The notes under the pieces were generated by a model, which worked only from the letters and a program-made list of their open reading frames with translations, did not search any database and was not told the DNA's origin. A DNA stretch of 64,000 nucleotides from an uncultured Bacteroidales bacterium. Its GTDB lineage: Bacteria; Bacteroidota; Bacteroidia; Bacteroidales; UBA932. Position 1 is the stretch's first letter; every line of letters begins with the position of its first letter. Shown piece by piece: positions 42,858-51,434 of the stretch. Position numbers and translations under genes: made by a program. The stretch lies in NCBI GenBank assembly GCA_910585445.1, contig CAJUEK010000003.1, positions 52,135-116,134 of the forward strand, read 5' to 3'.

Positions 42858-43360
42858 AATGTGAACAGATTATTAACGTTAGAAATGGTCGGGGTATAAT
42901 GATATTGTCTTATAATATTATTTTTCCATTCGTTCCATGTCTTGACCCCGATAACTGATGTCTCAATTTCCGTTATAGTAAAGCCCGATACATATTCGTG
43001 TACATATGATGATTGGGCTTTAAACCCGTCATTGTCAAGAAGAACTTCAACAATCCCAGTGTAATTGCCTGAATATCTTCTGATATGATTAGGATGTACT
43101 TTTTCGTCAGATACCATGCAATGCCACTTGCATAGGATTCTGTTACTTTCGTCTCAGTTTCACGGAATACTGAAATATTCTGCTTCCAATGAACAGAATG
43201 CGCCAGTTTGTCTTGTCCTGAAATAGGTTCACCGATTATTGAACAATAAGTTGTTAGGACTGTCCCGTCCTGAAAATAGTTTACATAGGCAAGGCTATAT
43301 AATATTCTTGAAAAGCAAGAGTGCCATAATTAACATCGTAGACTCTGATTGATGACATAT
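42851..43360 (-). pseudogene. Frameshifted remnant of a protein gene
   Basis: Three overlapping frames together read as one protein: 'MSSIRVYDVNYGTLAFQEYY' (near 43355), then 'LAYVNYFQDGTVLTTYCSII...TESYASGIAWYLTKK', then 'VHPNHIRRYSGNYTGIVEVLL...NNLFTLW' ending at 42851. The joints lie near 43295 and at the AAAAA run near 43103, consistent with two small indels. The last piece alone (42851-43117) can be read from its own ATG as 88 residues. No family is recognised; the exported-protein neighbours suggest a cell-surface origin. Confidence 0.45.
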
Positions 43361-43365
43361 GATAC

Positions 43366-43413
43366 TTTGCGAGATACCATTGCTCCTGCTTAGCGGAGGT
43401 GATGTCTCGCAAA
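43366..43413. other. Long hairpin between the DUF1349 gene and the pseudogene
   Basis: TTTGCGAGA (43366-43374) pairs with TCTCGCAAA (43405-43413), with an inner GCTCC/GGAG pairing. A T-run is lacking in both directions, so intrinsic termination is not clear. Confidence 0.45.
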
Positions 43414-43456
43414 TTTATGAATGTCAATGTTTTATTGGGCAGGACTCTGTGGCTGG

Positions 43457-44110
43457 TCAGTCAGCGTTCCTGTTGAGCCATTCTGTGCGGCGGGCGTCGG
43501 GGAGATGCTTTATCTTGAAGTTTTCGAATGTGGCCTTGAAACCGTTTCCGTCAGGGGAGGCTGCCATGAGGCCTACGGCAACCGGGGTGTTGTCCTGGAG
43601 GTGGCAATTGCGCATCATTGTGTATGATTGGCCGTCAAAAGAATAGAATATTTCCACGGCATCCAGTCTTCTGACTGCTTTTATCCATATGTGTTCAACT
43701 GGCCTGTCCAGCTGGATTACGCTCCAGTCGCTTGTGCCGTGAGTCACTACGGTGCTCAGATTGTATTTTCCGTCAACAAATTCGATTCCGGTCTTGATGT
43801 AGTTTTCCTTGTCTGCACGTATCATAAGGCCGGCCTGATCGAACCTTACTTTGTAGTCTCCGGATATCTTTACTTCGACTTCAAATTCTCCTCCGCGCAC
43901 CGTGTAGAGGAAGGGTGCGTCGTCAACCGTAAAGCCGTAATGGGATATCCGCCAGTAGTCAGTTTGGGGAGTCACATCCATTATGAGCTTTCCGTCTTTT
44001 TTGATTTCCCAGTTTTCAGGTTCGTTGAACCATTGCATTTTTTCCAGTGTCTGTCCCTGGAGTTGCGCTGCTGCCATAATGGCCAGAGCCGACATGATGA
44101 TTTTTTTCAT
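43457..44110 (-). CDS. Exported DUF1349 protein (concanavalin-like fold)
   Basis: A 217-residue protein with a signal peptide ending near 'AAAQLQGQ'. The rest is a DUF1349 domain: 'WRISHYGFTVDDAPFLYTVRGGEFEVEVKISGDYKVRFDQAGLMIRADKENYIKTGIEF' and 'HIWIKAVRRLDAVEIFYSFDGQSYTMMRNCHL'. The family adopts a lectin-like sandwich fold and occurs near sugar-active proteins in Bacteroidetes, but no enzymatic role is proven. It is a single gene, divergent from the LuxR-type regulator. Confidence 0.85.
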   Translation of the reverse strand: MKKIIMSALAIMAAAQLQGQTLEKMQWFNEPENWEIKKDGKLIMDVTPQTDYWRISHYGFTVDDAPFLYTVRGGEFEVEVKISGDYKVRFDQAGLMIRADKENYIKTGIEFVDGKYNLSTVVTHGTSDWSVIQLDRPVEHIWIKAVRRLDAVEIFYSFDGQSYTMMRNCHLQDNTPVAVGLMAASPDGNGFKATFENFKIKHLPDARRTEWLNRNAD

Positions 44111-44302
44111 TGCTTACTATGTTTAATTGTTGAATTTTTATGTTTTGCCAAGTCTCTTCCCGTCAGGCGGTGCCGTTGTTATTCTCCACAGTAAAAACCG
44201 CATGTTGATTTTTGCATCACATAGGTCTGATAACCATTATTTGGTTAACTTTGCGAAGTTACAGGAAGCTCCTGTGGCAGACAATAGTCAAAAATAACCA
44301 TT

Positions 44303-45031
44303 ATGAACAGAATCCTTGACAGGCAGCTTCTGAAGCAGGAATTTTCCGGATGTGATTCTCCGCCGGAACTTGAGGCATATCTTGCCGTGGCATCTGCATA
44401 TTCTGTGACGGAGAATGCTGTGGCTGTGCTCAGTGACCTTAAGGAAAGGACAAGCCATATATTTTATGGCGGATTTGTCGAGACGCTCGGAATTGCCGGA
44501 AAGGGAACGGTGCACAGGCTGAAGACCATTTGGGAAGAGGAGATTCTGTGCCGGATTTCTTCCGCGGACTTGGAGCGCAAGCAGTTTGAGGAACTGAGGT
44601 TTTTCGAATTCATAAGGCATGGAGCTTCTGCGGCTGAGCATTATATGCAAAGCAGTCTTGTGATGAGGGATGCCGTGGGGAGGGAAGTCAAGGCGCTTCA
44701 CAGGATTTTTTATTTCCGGCACGGGAAATCTGTGCGTTTTGCATTGTGCCTTTATACTCCGGCAATTCATGATGTGCTGCCGGCCATTGTGCATTCTCCT
44801 ACAGGAAAGCTCGTAACGATGAATATGTGCGGCGGGTCCGGGATACTTTCCTCAAGAGAGTGTGGGGTCCTGGCGCTTGTAGATGAGGGGCTTTCAAGCA
44901 AGGACATAGCAGCGCGCCTGTCGATAAGTCTGCATACTGTCAGCCGCCACAGGCAGAATATAATGTTCAAGCTCCGGGCATGCAATTCCGCCCAAGCCTG
45001 CCGTATGGCAAAGAGTCTGAATCTGATATGA
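44303..45031 (+). CDS. LuxR-type (GerE) helix-turn-helix regulator
   Basis: A 242-residue protein. The C-terminal HTH (about 180-242) reads 'LSSRECGVLALVDEGLSSKDIAARLSISLHTVSRHRQNIMFKLRACN', matching GerE/LuxR. The N-terminal 170 residues have no recognised sensor domain, but resemble the Bacteroidetes PAS-less single-gene LuxR proteins. It is followed by CutC after 22 bases, so they may be one transcript. Confidence 0.82.
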   Translation: MNRILDRQLLKQEFSGCDSPPELEAYLAVASAYSVTENAVAVLSDLKERTSHIFYGGFVETLGIAGKGTVHRLKTIWEEEILCRISSADLERKQFEELRFFEFIRHGASAAEHYMQSSLVMRDAVGREVKALHRIFYFRHGKSVRFALCLYTPAIHDVLPAIVHSPTGKLVTMNMCGGSGILSSRECGVLALVDEGLSSKDIAARLSISLHTVSRHRQNIMFKLRACNSAQACRMAKSLNLI

Positions 45032-45053
45032 ATGAAGTTCAAAATTATAAGTT

Positions 45054-45716
45054 ATGGGAAGATTTATAGAGTGCTGCTGCACTGGTGTTGATGAGGTGCT
45101 GGAAGCTGTGTCTGGCGGGGCGCGGAGGATAGAGTTGTGCGAAAGGCTTGATGTCGGGGGAGTAACTCCGGGCAGGGCTTTGCTTGAAGAGGTGCTAAGC
45201 AGGTGTTCGCTGCCTGTAAATGTGCTTGTGAGGCCGCGAGAAGGGGATTTTGTGTATTCGGAACATGAGGAAGCGGTCATGATTGAGTCAATTGAAATGT
45301 GTCGGGAGCTGAATGTCAACGGGGTCGTAATCGGCGCGCTCAATAGGGACGGGAGTGTTGATGTTGAGATGATGCGCAGGCTTGTCGCTTCAGCAGGGCC
45401 TCTTTCTGTGACTTTTCATCGTGCCTTTGATTGTTGCAGTGAGCCTTTTGCGGCTTTGGAGGACATAATCTCCCTCGGTTGCGGACGTCTTCTTACATCC
45501 GGGCTTGAGGAGTCTGCATATGATGGGCGTGAGCTTATCGCAGGGCTTGTCAGGCGGGCTGGCGGGAGGCTTGTGATAATGCCTGGAGGGGGAGTGCGTC
45601 CTGCCAATATTGATGAGCTGGAGATGGTTACGGGTGCTTCAGAGTATCACGGGTCGGCGCATTCTGAGCAAGGAAGGACTGACCGTCATGTTGTCTCCAT
45701 GCTGGTAGGCAGATAG
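45054..45716 (+). CDS. cutC: CutC family protein
   Basis: A 220-residue TIM-barrel protein. Landmarks are 'ARRIELCERLDVGGVTPG', 'PVNVLVRPREGDFVYSE', 'NGVVIGALNRDGSVD', 'VTFHRAFD' and 'VIMPGGGVRPANID'. CutC was named for copper homeostasis; the family's real function is disputed and no copper resistance genes lie nearby. The 22-base gap behind the LuxR-type regulator suggests cotranscription. A hairpin with 9-bp arms lies 131 bases downstream. Confidence 0.9.
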   Translation: MGRFIECCCTGVDEVLEAVSGGARRIELCERLDVGGVTPGRALLEEVLSRCSLPVNVLVRPREGDFVYSEHEEAVMIESIEMCRELNVNGVVIGALNRDGSVDVEMMRRLVASAGPLSVTFHRAFDCCSEPFAALEDIISLGCGRLLTSGLEESAYDGRELIAGLVRRAGGRLVIMPGGGVRPANIDELEMVTGASEYHGSAHSEQGRTDRHVVSMLVGR

Positions 45717-45846
45717 GCTTTGTCTGATGTTCATTGGGAGTGGTGCATAAGCTTGGTTCGGGCATGGGAGCTAAGATGAGGATGGAGAGTCAGGGAACGG
45801 CGTCAACGAAGTGTAAATTACTTGCTATTAATGCTTTATAAGATTT

Positions 45847-45870
45847 CGGGTATGCGTATTTGCATACCCG
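45847..45870. other. 9-bp hairpin downstream of cutC
   Basis: CGGGTATGC (45847-45855) and GCATACCCG (45862-45870) with a 6-base loop form a strong stem. A poor T-run follows on the plus strand (GGTTGTCTT), so a terminator role is possible but weak. Confidence 0.45.
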
Positions 45871-45929
45871 GGTTGTCTTAATTGTTTGATATGTAGGTTG
45901 TTATGGATTTCTGTGGATGTGATGTGGCG

Positions 45930-46018
45930 GTATCCATGAAATTCCAACTGTGGATGGATAAGAGAGCTGGAAACAACGGTTTATCCACCGAAATGCCATT
46001 CTGGGTGGATACCACAGA
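45930..46018. repeat. Family D repeat (TATCCA/TGGATA), copy 2
   Basis: Reverse complement of the element at 16384-16470 with good full-length similarity: GTATCCATGAAATTCC, GGATGGATAAGAGAGCTG, AACAACGGTTTATCCACC and GGGTGGATACCAC. It is followed by two shorter related pieces, CTATCCACACAG...CATGGATAG (46068-46090) and TTATCCATAAGAACC...CATGGATG (46109-46139). Confidence 0.65.
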
Positions 46019-46151
46019 GTGAACAAAGAGGAGAGTGTGAAGACAAAGATGAGTTCGCTATCCACACAGAACCCAGATTTCATGGATAGCAGGCATTTTT
46101 TCACAGACTTATCCATAAGAACCTGAGTTTCCATGGATGCAATCCAGCTTT

Positions 46152-46245
46152 GTGGAGCGCAAGTACTTGACAGTTAGTGATATGCTGACAGACGATTCCC
46201 CGTTTAAGGGGAATCGTCTGTCAGGAAGTGCTTGATAGTCAGAGT
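46152..46245. repeat. Family A hairpin repeat, copy 4
   Basis: GTGGAGCGCAAGTACTTG at the left, then a perfect 16-bp stem TGACAGACGATTCCCC / GGGGAATCGTCTGTCA with a 6-base loop (46186-46223). Best-formed hairpin of the family. It lies between the convergent cutC and fucosidase genes. Confidence 0.7.
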
Positions 46246-46351
46246 GGTGTGTTTTATGTGCATTTTTCTCTGCCATGAGATTGTTGCTGTTGTCCTGTGC
46301 AGTATTGTGCAACGTTATCGTGTAGCCTTATGTCCTGAAAAGCTGAAGGCA

Positions 46352-49300
46352 TTATTCCAATGACGTAATGCAATGCCTCAGCTGTTCGGAAAGGGAGGTG
46401 TTGTAGCCTTGCGAGTAATAGACCACGCGGCCGAAGCTGTCGGCGACGATGATTGCAGGAAGCCTTTCGGACTCAGGCTTGCACCCGTCATATATCATCC
46501 TCAGGATTTTTCCGTCCGGGTCTGTGCCGTATGATACGTTTTCGAGTTCACTCAGGTAGTCATTGCAACGCTTGCAACCGTCGTTGTCGCTGCTTAGCAC
46601 AATCAGTTTGCGTCCCCATTCATTCAGAAGTCCGGATGAGGCTTCGAGCTGCCTGAGAGCATGGATTGACGGTTCGGTGAAGTCCCGTATTACGGCAATT
46701 GCGAAGTAACCTCTTCCGGTGACAGACAGGATAGATGCCTCTTCTGCCTGCTCGAGCGGCATGAAAGTCTGTTCCGCGTCTATATTGCCTATGACCGCGA
46801 TGCTGTTCCCGTCATGTCTGAGCACGAGCGGCACTTCTGTATGGGAATCCTTTTCAACATTGAAGAATTCGAGATGTACGGCAACATTGCCGCCTGCCAT
46901 CCTTATTCCGGAGGTCAGCAGGTAATAGCCTTCTTCCGTAGCGTAAGGAGATGCGAGAATTTCCCGCCAACCGGTTTCCATATTCTCCTCAAAAGCCATG
47001 AGACTGGCAGAGCCGTCATCAATTTTGGACAGGGTGAAATGTCTGTAGTAGAGAGGATTCCTGAGCCATGAGACCGGGGCGTAGGTAGCGCTGACAGTGC
47101 CGTGGCTGGCTGCCTTCGGAGTGTCTTCGCTCCATTTCACGTCTTTCCATATTTTTCCGTCACTATATTGGGTCTTTCCTGTGACCTCGTCAATCCTTGC
47201 TTCTATGCCTTTGCTCCTGCATGCGGCTACAAAGAAAATCTCGCGGGAACGGGTGTCGGAGATGCGTGACTTCCACACGTTTATAGGAGGTATCCTGATT
47301 CCTTGCGGATTTGCCGTATCGTCAATTCTTATATTGGCAAGTGTCCACTCGAAAATATCCTGTGCATTGTCTGCTTCCAGGCCATTACCGATTTCCTTGA
47401 AATATGGGAGAAGAGGCTCGTATGATATCCTCGGACAATCACGCCATACGTTGAATTTTTTGCCGCAATGCGAAATTGCGTCCTCCAGGACGTCTGCTCT
47501 CACATCGCCCATGTCCTTTGCAGAGAGGGAGGCGAGCAGTGCCTCGGCATTCTTGCCTTTGTGGGCTTTGCGGAAAGTTTCAATGACTTCTGCATTGCCT
47601 TTCGGGCGGGCATTCCTGATGGAATCCTCTTTGGCCAAAAGCAGGTTGTTGAGCCTTACCTGTTCTGCCGTGGCTTTGGACGGGATAGGATTTTCTGCCG
47701 GTGGAACTATCTCAAAGTCAAGTCCGAAGCTTTCTCCTATGCGATGCACGAGCCTTATCTCTGTCATTTCATCCGATGCCTTGGCAATCCCGAATGTCCC
47801 GTCCTTATATGCCCAGACGAGCATGTCACCTATTCCGGTGTCGAGTGCGGCGACTCCGTCATTTCCGGTGAATTGCCTTGCCACGGTATAGAACTCTGCA
47901 TAATTGTATATCTTGAATTCTACCTTTGCCCCTTCGACAGGATTTCCGGCTCCGTCCAATACCTTGACGCAGGTCCTCCTTGTAGGGATGTAGCTCTTTA
48001 TCACATTGATTTCCGTGAATGAGCGTGTCTTTCTGATGACATCTTCCGGTCCGTCATAGTCTCCGAAAGCAAGAGTATGGAGAAGCATGGCCCTTGACAC
48101 AGGCGCATTGAACCATGCAAGATCCAGCACAGGCTCTGGTTCGCATGCCCCCATGAAATGCCAGTTCCCGTCCACATAGACCTCGACCCATGCATGGTTG
48201 TCATCGGTGTGTGCCCAGCGCGGTGTATATACCTGGCGTGCCGGTATTCCTGCTGCCCTGAGTGCGGCTACAGCGAGCACGGATTCTTCGCCGCATCGTC
48301 CAAGGCCGGCCTTGATTGTACCGGTAGGCGGAAGTGTGCGGGCATCTGACGGGGTGTATGTCGCCATTTCATGGCACCAATGGTTGATTTCAAGTGCGGC
48401 CTCGGCTGCGGACTTGCCTTTTACCCGTTCATGCAGCTCATCCGAATAAATGGTCCGGAAATCATCCACTGCTTCATTGTTCACGCGCACCGGCAGCACG
48501 AAATGGCGGAACTCCTTCTCTGGAATGGTCCATCCGGCTCTTTGGCGTGCCTCGATGGCCTTGCGCGTATTGTCAAGCCAGTAGCAGAACGGGTAACCCG
48601 TGATGTCGGGAAGCGGCATGGAGCGGTACAGGAATGACAAATATTCTTCCTCTTGAGCCGTAAGTTCAGCAAGCTGCACTTTAATTATATGGTCAACCGT
48701 ATCTTCGGGGAATGCCGGAACTTTCAGCATCACGCCTTCGGGAGTATGGACGAACGGTATTTCTTTGCCGTCTGCGAAAGTTTCTGCCGCCAGGATGTTA
48801 TGGGAGGGGAGCGGCAGGAGTATCTCTCGGGTACCGCAATCCGAAGCTCTGCCTGCAGCGCTGTCGAGAATATGCACATACAGCTCGTTCCCTTTTTGGG
48901 TCGTGACGCCCCAAGGCTGCTCCGGGATGCATCCGCCCTGTGTCCCGTATATTGTCTGCCCGGATTTTTCGAGCCATTTGCCAATCGCCTCAAGCCGCTC
49001 TACCGCTTCCTCGGGCAATGTTCCGTCAGGCCGCGGACCTATGTTCAGGAGCAGATTCGCTCCCTTGCCTGCCGTCCGGACAAGGTATCTTATGAGAAAT
49101 TCTGCGGATTTATAGTCCTTGTCCGTTATCCTGTAGCCCCAGGTGCGGTTCATGGTCTGGCATGTTTCAAGCGGAAGGCGTGAGATGTCCTGGCCTGAGA
49201 GGCCGTATTCATTCATGCCGGGGATGTCGCGTTCGAATATCTGTATGTCTTCTCCTTCAAATGGAAGCAGGTGATGGTTATTGCCGACAAGGCAGGCCGG

Positions 49301-50266
49301 CTGGAGATTGTGAATCAGGTCATATTGGCGGCGGAGGTTCCATATGCCAGGCTGCTCTTCACGCGGTCTGTCGTCCTTGTCCCATACGCCGTCAAACCAT
49401 ATTGCTCCTATCGGGCCGTAGCCGGTCAGAAGTTCGGTGAGCTGCGCGTCTATGAAATCCATGTAATGCTCCCATGCATTTATCCTGCTGTCCGAGCAGT
49501 CATGTCTTTGTCTGCCGCCCGAAATGTCTGCATGCTGAGTGCGTGCATGTTCATCAAGAATGTCAAAGGTTGTACGAGCATAGTTGTTGAGCATGTCGGA
49601 GGAAATGGTCCCGTCCGCATTTCCTTGCGGTCTGCCTGTGCCAAGACCGGTGCGTCCGAGCGGCCAATAGTCAGTGCGCCCCCAATCGAGGTGCGAATAA
49701 TAGAAATTGAGTGTGAGCCCTTCTTCGGAGCATGCCTGTGAAAGCTCTTTGAGCACGTCTCTTCCGAACGGGGTGGCTTTTACAATGTTGTAGCTGCTTG
49801 CCTTGGAGTCATACATTGAGAATCCGTCGTGGTGGCGCGAAGTTATTGTGATGTATTTGGCTCCTGAAGCCTTGATTGCGCGGACCCATTCTGATGCATC
49901 GAATTTTGATGGATTGAAGCCTCGTGCGAGAAGAGGATATTCCCGGTAGTCTATGTTTTCGTTCTGCATCACCCATTCGCCGTGTCCGAGCATTGAATAT
50001 ATGCCCCAGTGGATGAAGATCCCGAAACGTGCGTCTGAAAATTCTTTGCGTGCCTTCAGATTGGCTTCTGTCGGGACATATTTTGCCGTTTCCGCTTCTG
50101 GAGCGGCTGGACTGGAGTGTTCCTGCTGAATTGTGGCGTTCTTTGGCTGGCCCTCAGATGTGCCGGCGGGATGGTGCACGGCTGCATGGGATGAGACTGT
50201 GAGACAAAGTGCCGCACAAAGGAATGCTGCTGACAATGTTTTGAACTGCTTTCTGAAAAGGTGCAT
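46352..50266 (-). CDS. Secreted GH29 alpha-L-fucosidase fused to a transglutaminase-like protein
   Basis: A single 1304-residue reading frame, very long for either family. After a signal peptide (to about residue 28), a GH29 domain spans about 65-530: 'FSDARFGIFIHWGIYSM' opens it, 'TSRHHDGFSMYDS' is the substrate region, and 'IGAIWFDGVWD' carries the expected nucleophile Asp292. A transglutaminase-like domain follows (about 600-720) with Cys658 in 'GLGRCGEESV' and His691 in 'DDNHAWVEVYV'. The remaining 580 residues resemble the C-terminal part of Bacteroidetes transglutaminase proteins, ending in a thioredoxin-like region with 'CKRC' near 1240. Usual GH29 proteins are 450-550 residues. The fusion might combine fucose removal with peptide or glycoprotein processing. 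Confidence 0.82.
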   Translation of the reverse strand: MHLFRKQFKTLSAAFLCAALCLTVSSHAAVHHPAGTSEGQPKNATIQQEHSSPAAPEAETAKYVPTEANLKARKEFSDARFGIFIHWGIYSMLGHGEWVMQNENIDYREYPLLARGFNPSKFDASEWVRAIKASGAKYITITSRHHDGFSMYDSKASSYNIVKATPFGRDVLKELSQACSEEGLTLNFYYSHLDWGRTDYWPLGRTGLGTGRPQGNADGTISSDMLNNYARTTFDILDEHARTQHADISGGRQRHDCSDSRINAWEHYMDFIDAQLTELLTGYGPIGAIWFDGVWDKDDRPREEQPGIWNLRRQYDLIHNLQPACLVGNNHHLLPFEGEDIQIFERDIPGMNEYGLSGQDISRLPLETCQTMNRTWGYRITDKDYKSAEFLIRYLVRTAGKGANLLLNIGPRPDGTLPEEAVERLEAIGKWLEKSGQTIYGTQGGCIPEQPWGVTTQKGNELYVHILDSAAGRASDCGTREILLPLPSHNILAAETFADGKEIPFVHTPEGVMLKVPAFPEDTVDHIIKVQLAELTAQEEEYLSFLYRSMPLPDITGYPFCYWLDNTRKAIEARQRAGWTIPEKEFRHFVLPVRVNNEAVDDFRTIYSDELHERVKGKSAAEAALEINHWCHEMATYTPSDARTLPPTGTIKAGLGRCGEESVLAVAALRAAGIPARQVYTPRWAHTDDNHAWVEVYVDGNWHFMGACEPEPVLDLAWFNAPVSRAMLLHTLAFGDYDGPEDVIRKTRSFTEINVIKSYIPTRRTCVKVLDGAGNPVEGAKVEFKIYNYAEFYTVARQFTGNDGVAALDTGIGDMLVWAYKDGTFGIAKASDEMTEIRLVHRIGESFGLDFEIVPPAENPIPSKATAEQVRLNNLLLAKEDSIRNARPKGNAEVIETFRKAHKGKNAEALLASLSAKDMGDVRADVLEDAISHCGKKFNVWRDCPRISYEPLLPYFKEIGNGLEADNAQDIFEWTLANIRIDDTANPQGIRIPPINVWKSRISDTRSREIFFVAACRSKGIEARIDEVTGKTQYSDGKIWKDVKWSEDTPKAASHGTVSATYAPVSWLRNPLYYRHFTLSKIDDGSASLMAFEENMETGWREILASPYATEEGYYLLTSGIRMAGGNVAVHLEFFNVEKDSHTEVPLVLRHDGNSIAVIGNIDAEQTFMPLEQAEEASILSVTGRGYFAIAVIRDFTEPSIHALRQLEASSGLLNEWGRKLIVLSSDNDGCKRCNDYLSELENVSYGTDPDGKILRMIYDGCKPESERLPAIIVADSFGRVVYYSQGYNTSLSEQLRHCITSLE

Positions 50267-50488
50267 GGCTGTTCGTGTATGTTATCGGTTATAGTGTTAT
50301 GGCCGCTCCCGGAAATCCGGACTGCTTCCGGCTGACTAAGGTAGTGAATTTTACTGTTTTTGCAAAAGGCGGGGTATCCTTTCTTCACATTCCGCAGTTT
50401 GGTTGCGTACCACATTCTCATTGCATTAAGGGACTCTGCGTTCTTTTGCTTTCAAATGACATCTGAAATAATAATAGTAATGCAGTTC

Positions 50489-50519
50489 CTTGTAATGTCG
50501 TGAATTATAACTACTTTTG
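50489..50519 (+). promoter_or_regulatory. Promoter of the KilA-N gene
   Basis: CTTG (50489-50492), 19-base spacer and TACTTTTG (50512-50519). Start predicted near 50526, about 15 bases before the ATG. Confidence 0.6.
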
Positions 50520-50540
50520 CAATGAAGTACGTTGGTTGAT

Positions 50541-51359
50541 ATGGTAAAGATTACGGTTCAGGATACACGAATATCAGTTCTGCAATGGGAAGAACGTGAT
50601 TATATATCTCTTACAGATATGGCTTCTGCCAAGGAAGGAGACAGCAGGTCGGCAGATATAATCAAAAACTGGATAAGGACTCGTTATACGATTGAATTTC
50701 TTGGAACTTGGGAAATGATTCACAACCCCGATTTTAAAGTGGTCGAATTTGACCACTTCAGAAAAAGTGCGGGTTTGCCATCTTTTGTACTTAGTGCTTC
50801 GGAATGGATTGAACGCACTAATGCTATAGGTCTTGTCGTCAGAAAAGGGCGTTATGGCGGAACTTATGCTCATAAAGACATAGCTTTCGAGTTTGGCTCA
50901 GCAATCAGCGTTCCTTTCAAACTTTATTTGATAGAAGAGTTCCAGCGGCTTAAAACCAATGAACTGCAACAACTTGGCTGGTCAGTGAAACGTGAACTTT
51001 CGAAAATCAATTATCGGATACATACGGATGCTGTCAAGCATAATCTTATTCCTGCTGAAATCACACCAAAGCAAGCAAGTATGATTTATGCCAATGAGGC
51101 AGATGTGTTGAATGTGGCAATGTTTGGAATGACGGCAAAACAATGGAGGGATGATAATCCTGAATTGAAAGGTAATATCTGGGATTATGCCACCATTAAT
51201 GAACTAATCTGTTTGTCCAATATGGAAAATCTTAATGCTGTATTCATTGACCAGGGAATTCCTCAAGGAGAACGGCTGATAAAGCTCAATCAAATAGCCA
51301 TTCATCAGATGAACGTATTGGAAAGTGGGGATAGTGGTGATATAAAACTGTTACGATAA
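50541..51359 (+). CDS. KilA-N domain protein
   Basis: A 272-residue protein starting with a KilA-N domain (about 1-110): 'ITVQDTRISVLQWEERDYISLTDMASAK', 'IKNWIRTRYTIEFLGTWEMIHNPDFKVVEFD', 'SASEWIERTNAIGLVVRKGRYGGTYAHKDIAFEFGSAIS'. KilA-N is a DNA-binding module of phages and mobile DNA. The C-terminal half ('EITPKQASMIYANEADVLNVAMFGMTAKQWR') is shared by chromosomal KilA-N proteins with no known target. AT-rich codon use and its own promoter mark it as a likely acquired single gene. Confidence 0.85.
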   Translation: MVKITVQDTRISVLQWEERDYISLTDMASAKEGDSRSADIIKNWIRTRYTIEFLGTWEMIHNPDFKVVEFDHFRKSAGLPSFVLSASEWIERTNAIGLVVRKGRYGGTYAHKDIAFEFGSAISVPFKLYLIEEFQRLKTNELQQLGWSVKRELSKINYRIHTDAVKHNLIPAEITPKQASMIYANEADVLNVAMFGMTAKQWRDDNPELKGNIWDYATINELICLSNMENLNAVFIDQGIPQGERLIKLNQIAIHQMNVLESGDSGDIKLLR

Positions 51360-51434
51360 GCAGATAAATTTCCGTATGGGAAAATGGAGCAGAGTTGTGT
51401 TCCAAAGAACGAAAAAACTTTAATATAAGATATT

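Noticed and set aside
43366..43413. Terminator for the DUF1349 gene
   Set aside because: The stem is good but no T-run follows in either direction, so it is listed only as a hairpin.
45930..46139. Cluster of DnaA-box-like 9-mers as a replication origin
   Set aside because: The same motif block recurs at 16384-16470 in reverse, no dnaA, dnaN or AT-rich unwinding element is nearby, and a repeat family explains the motifs better.
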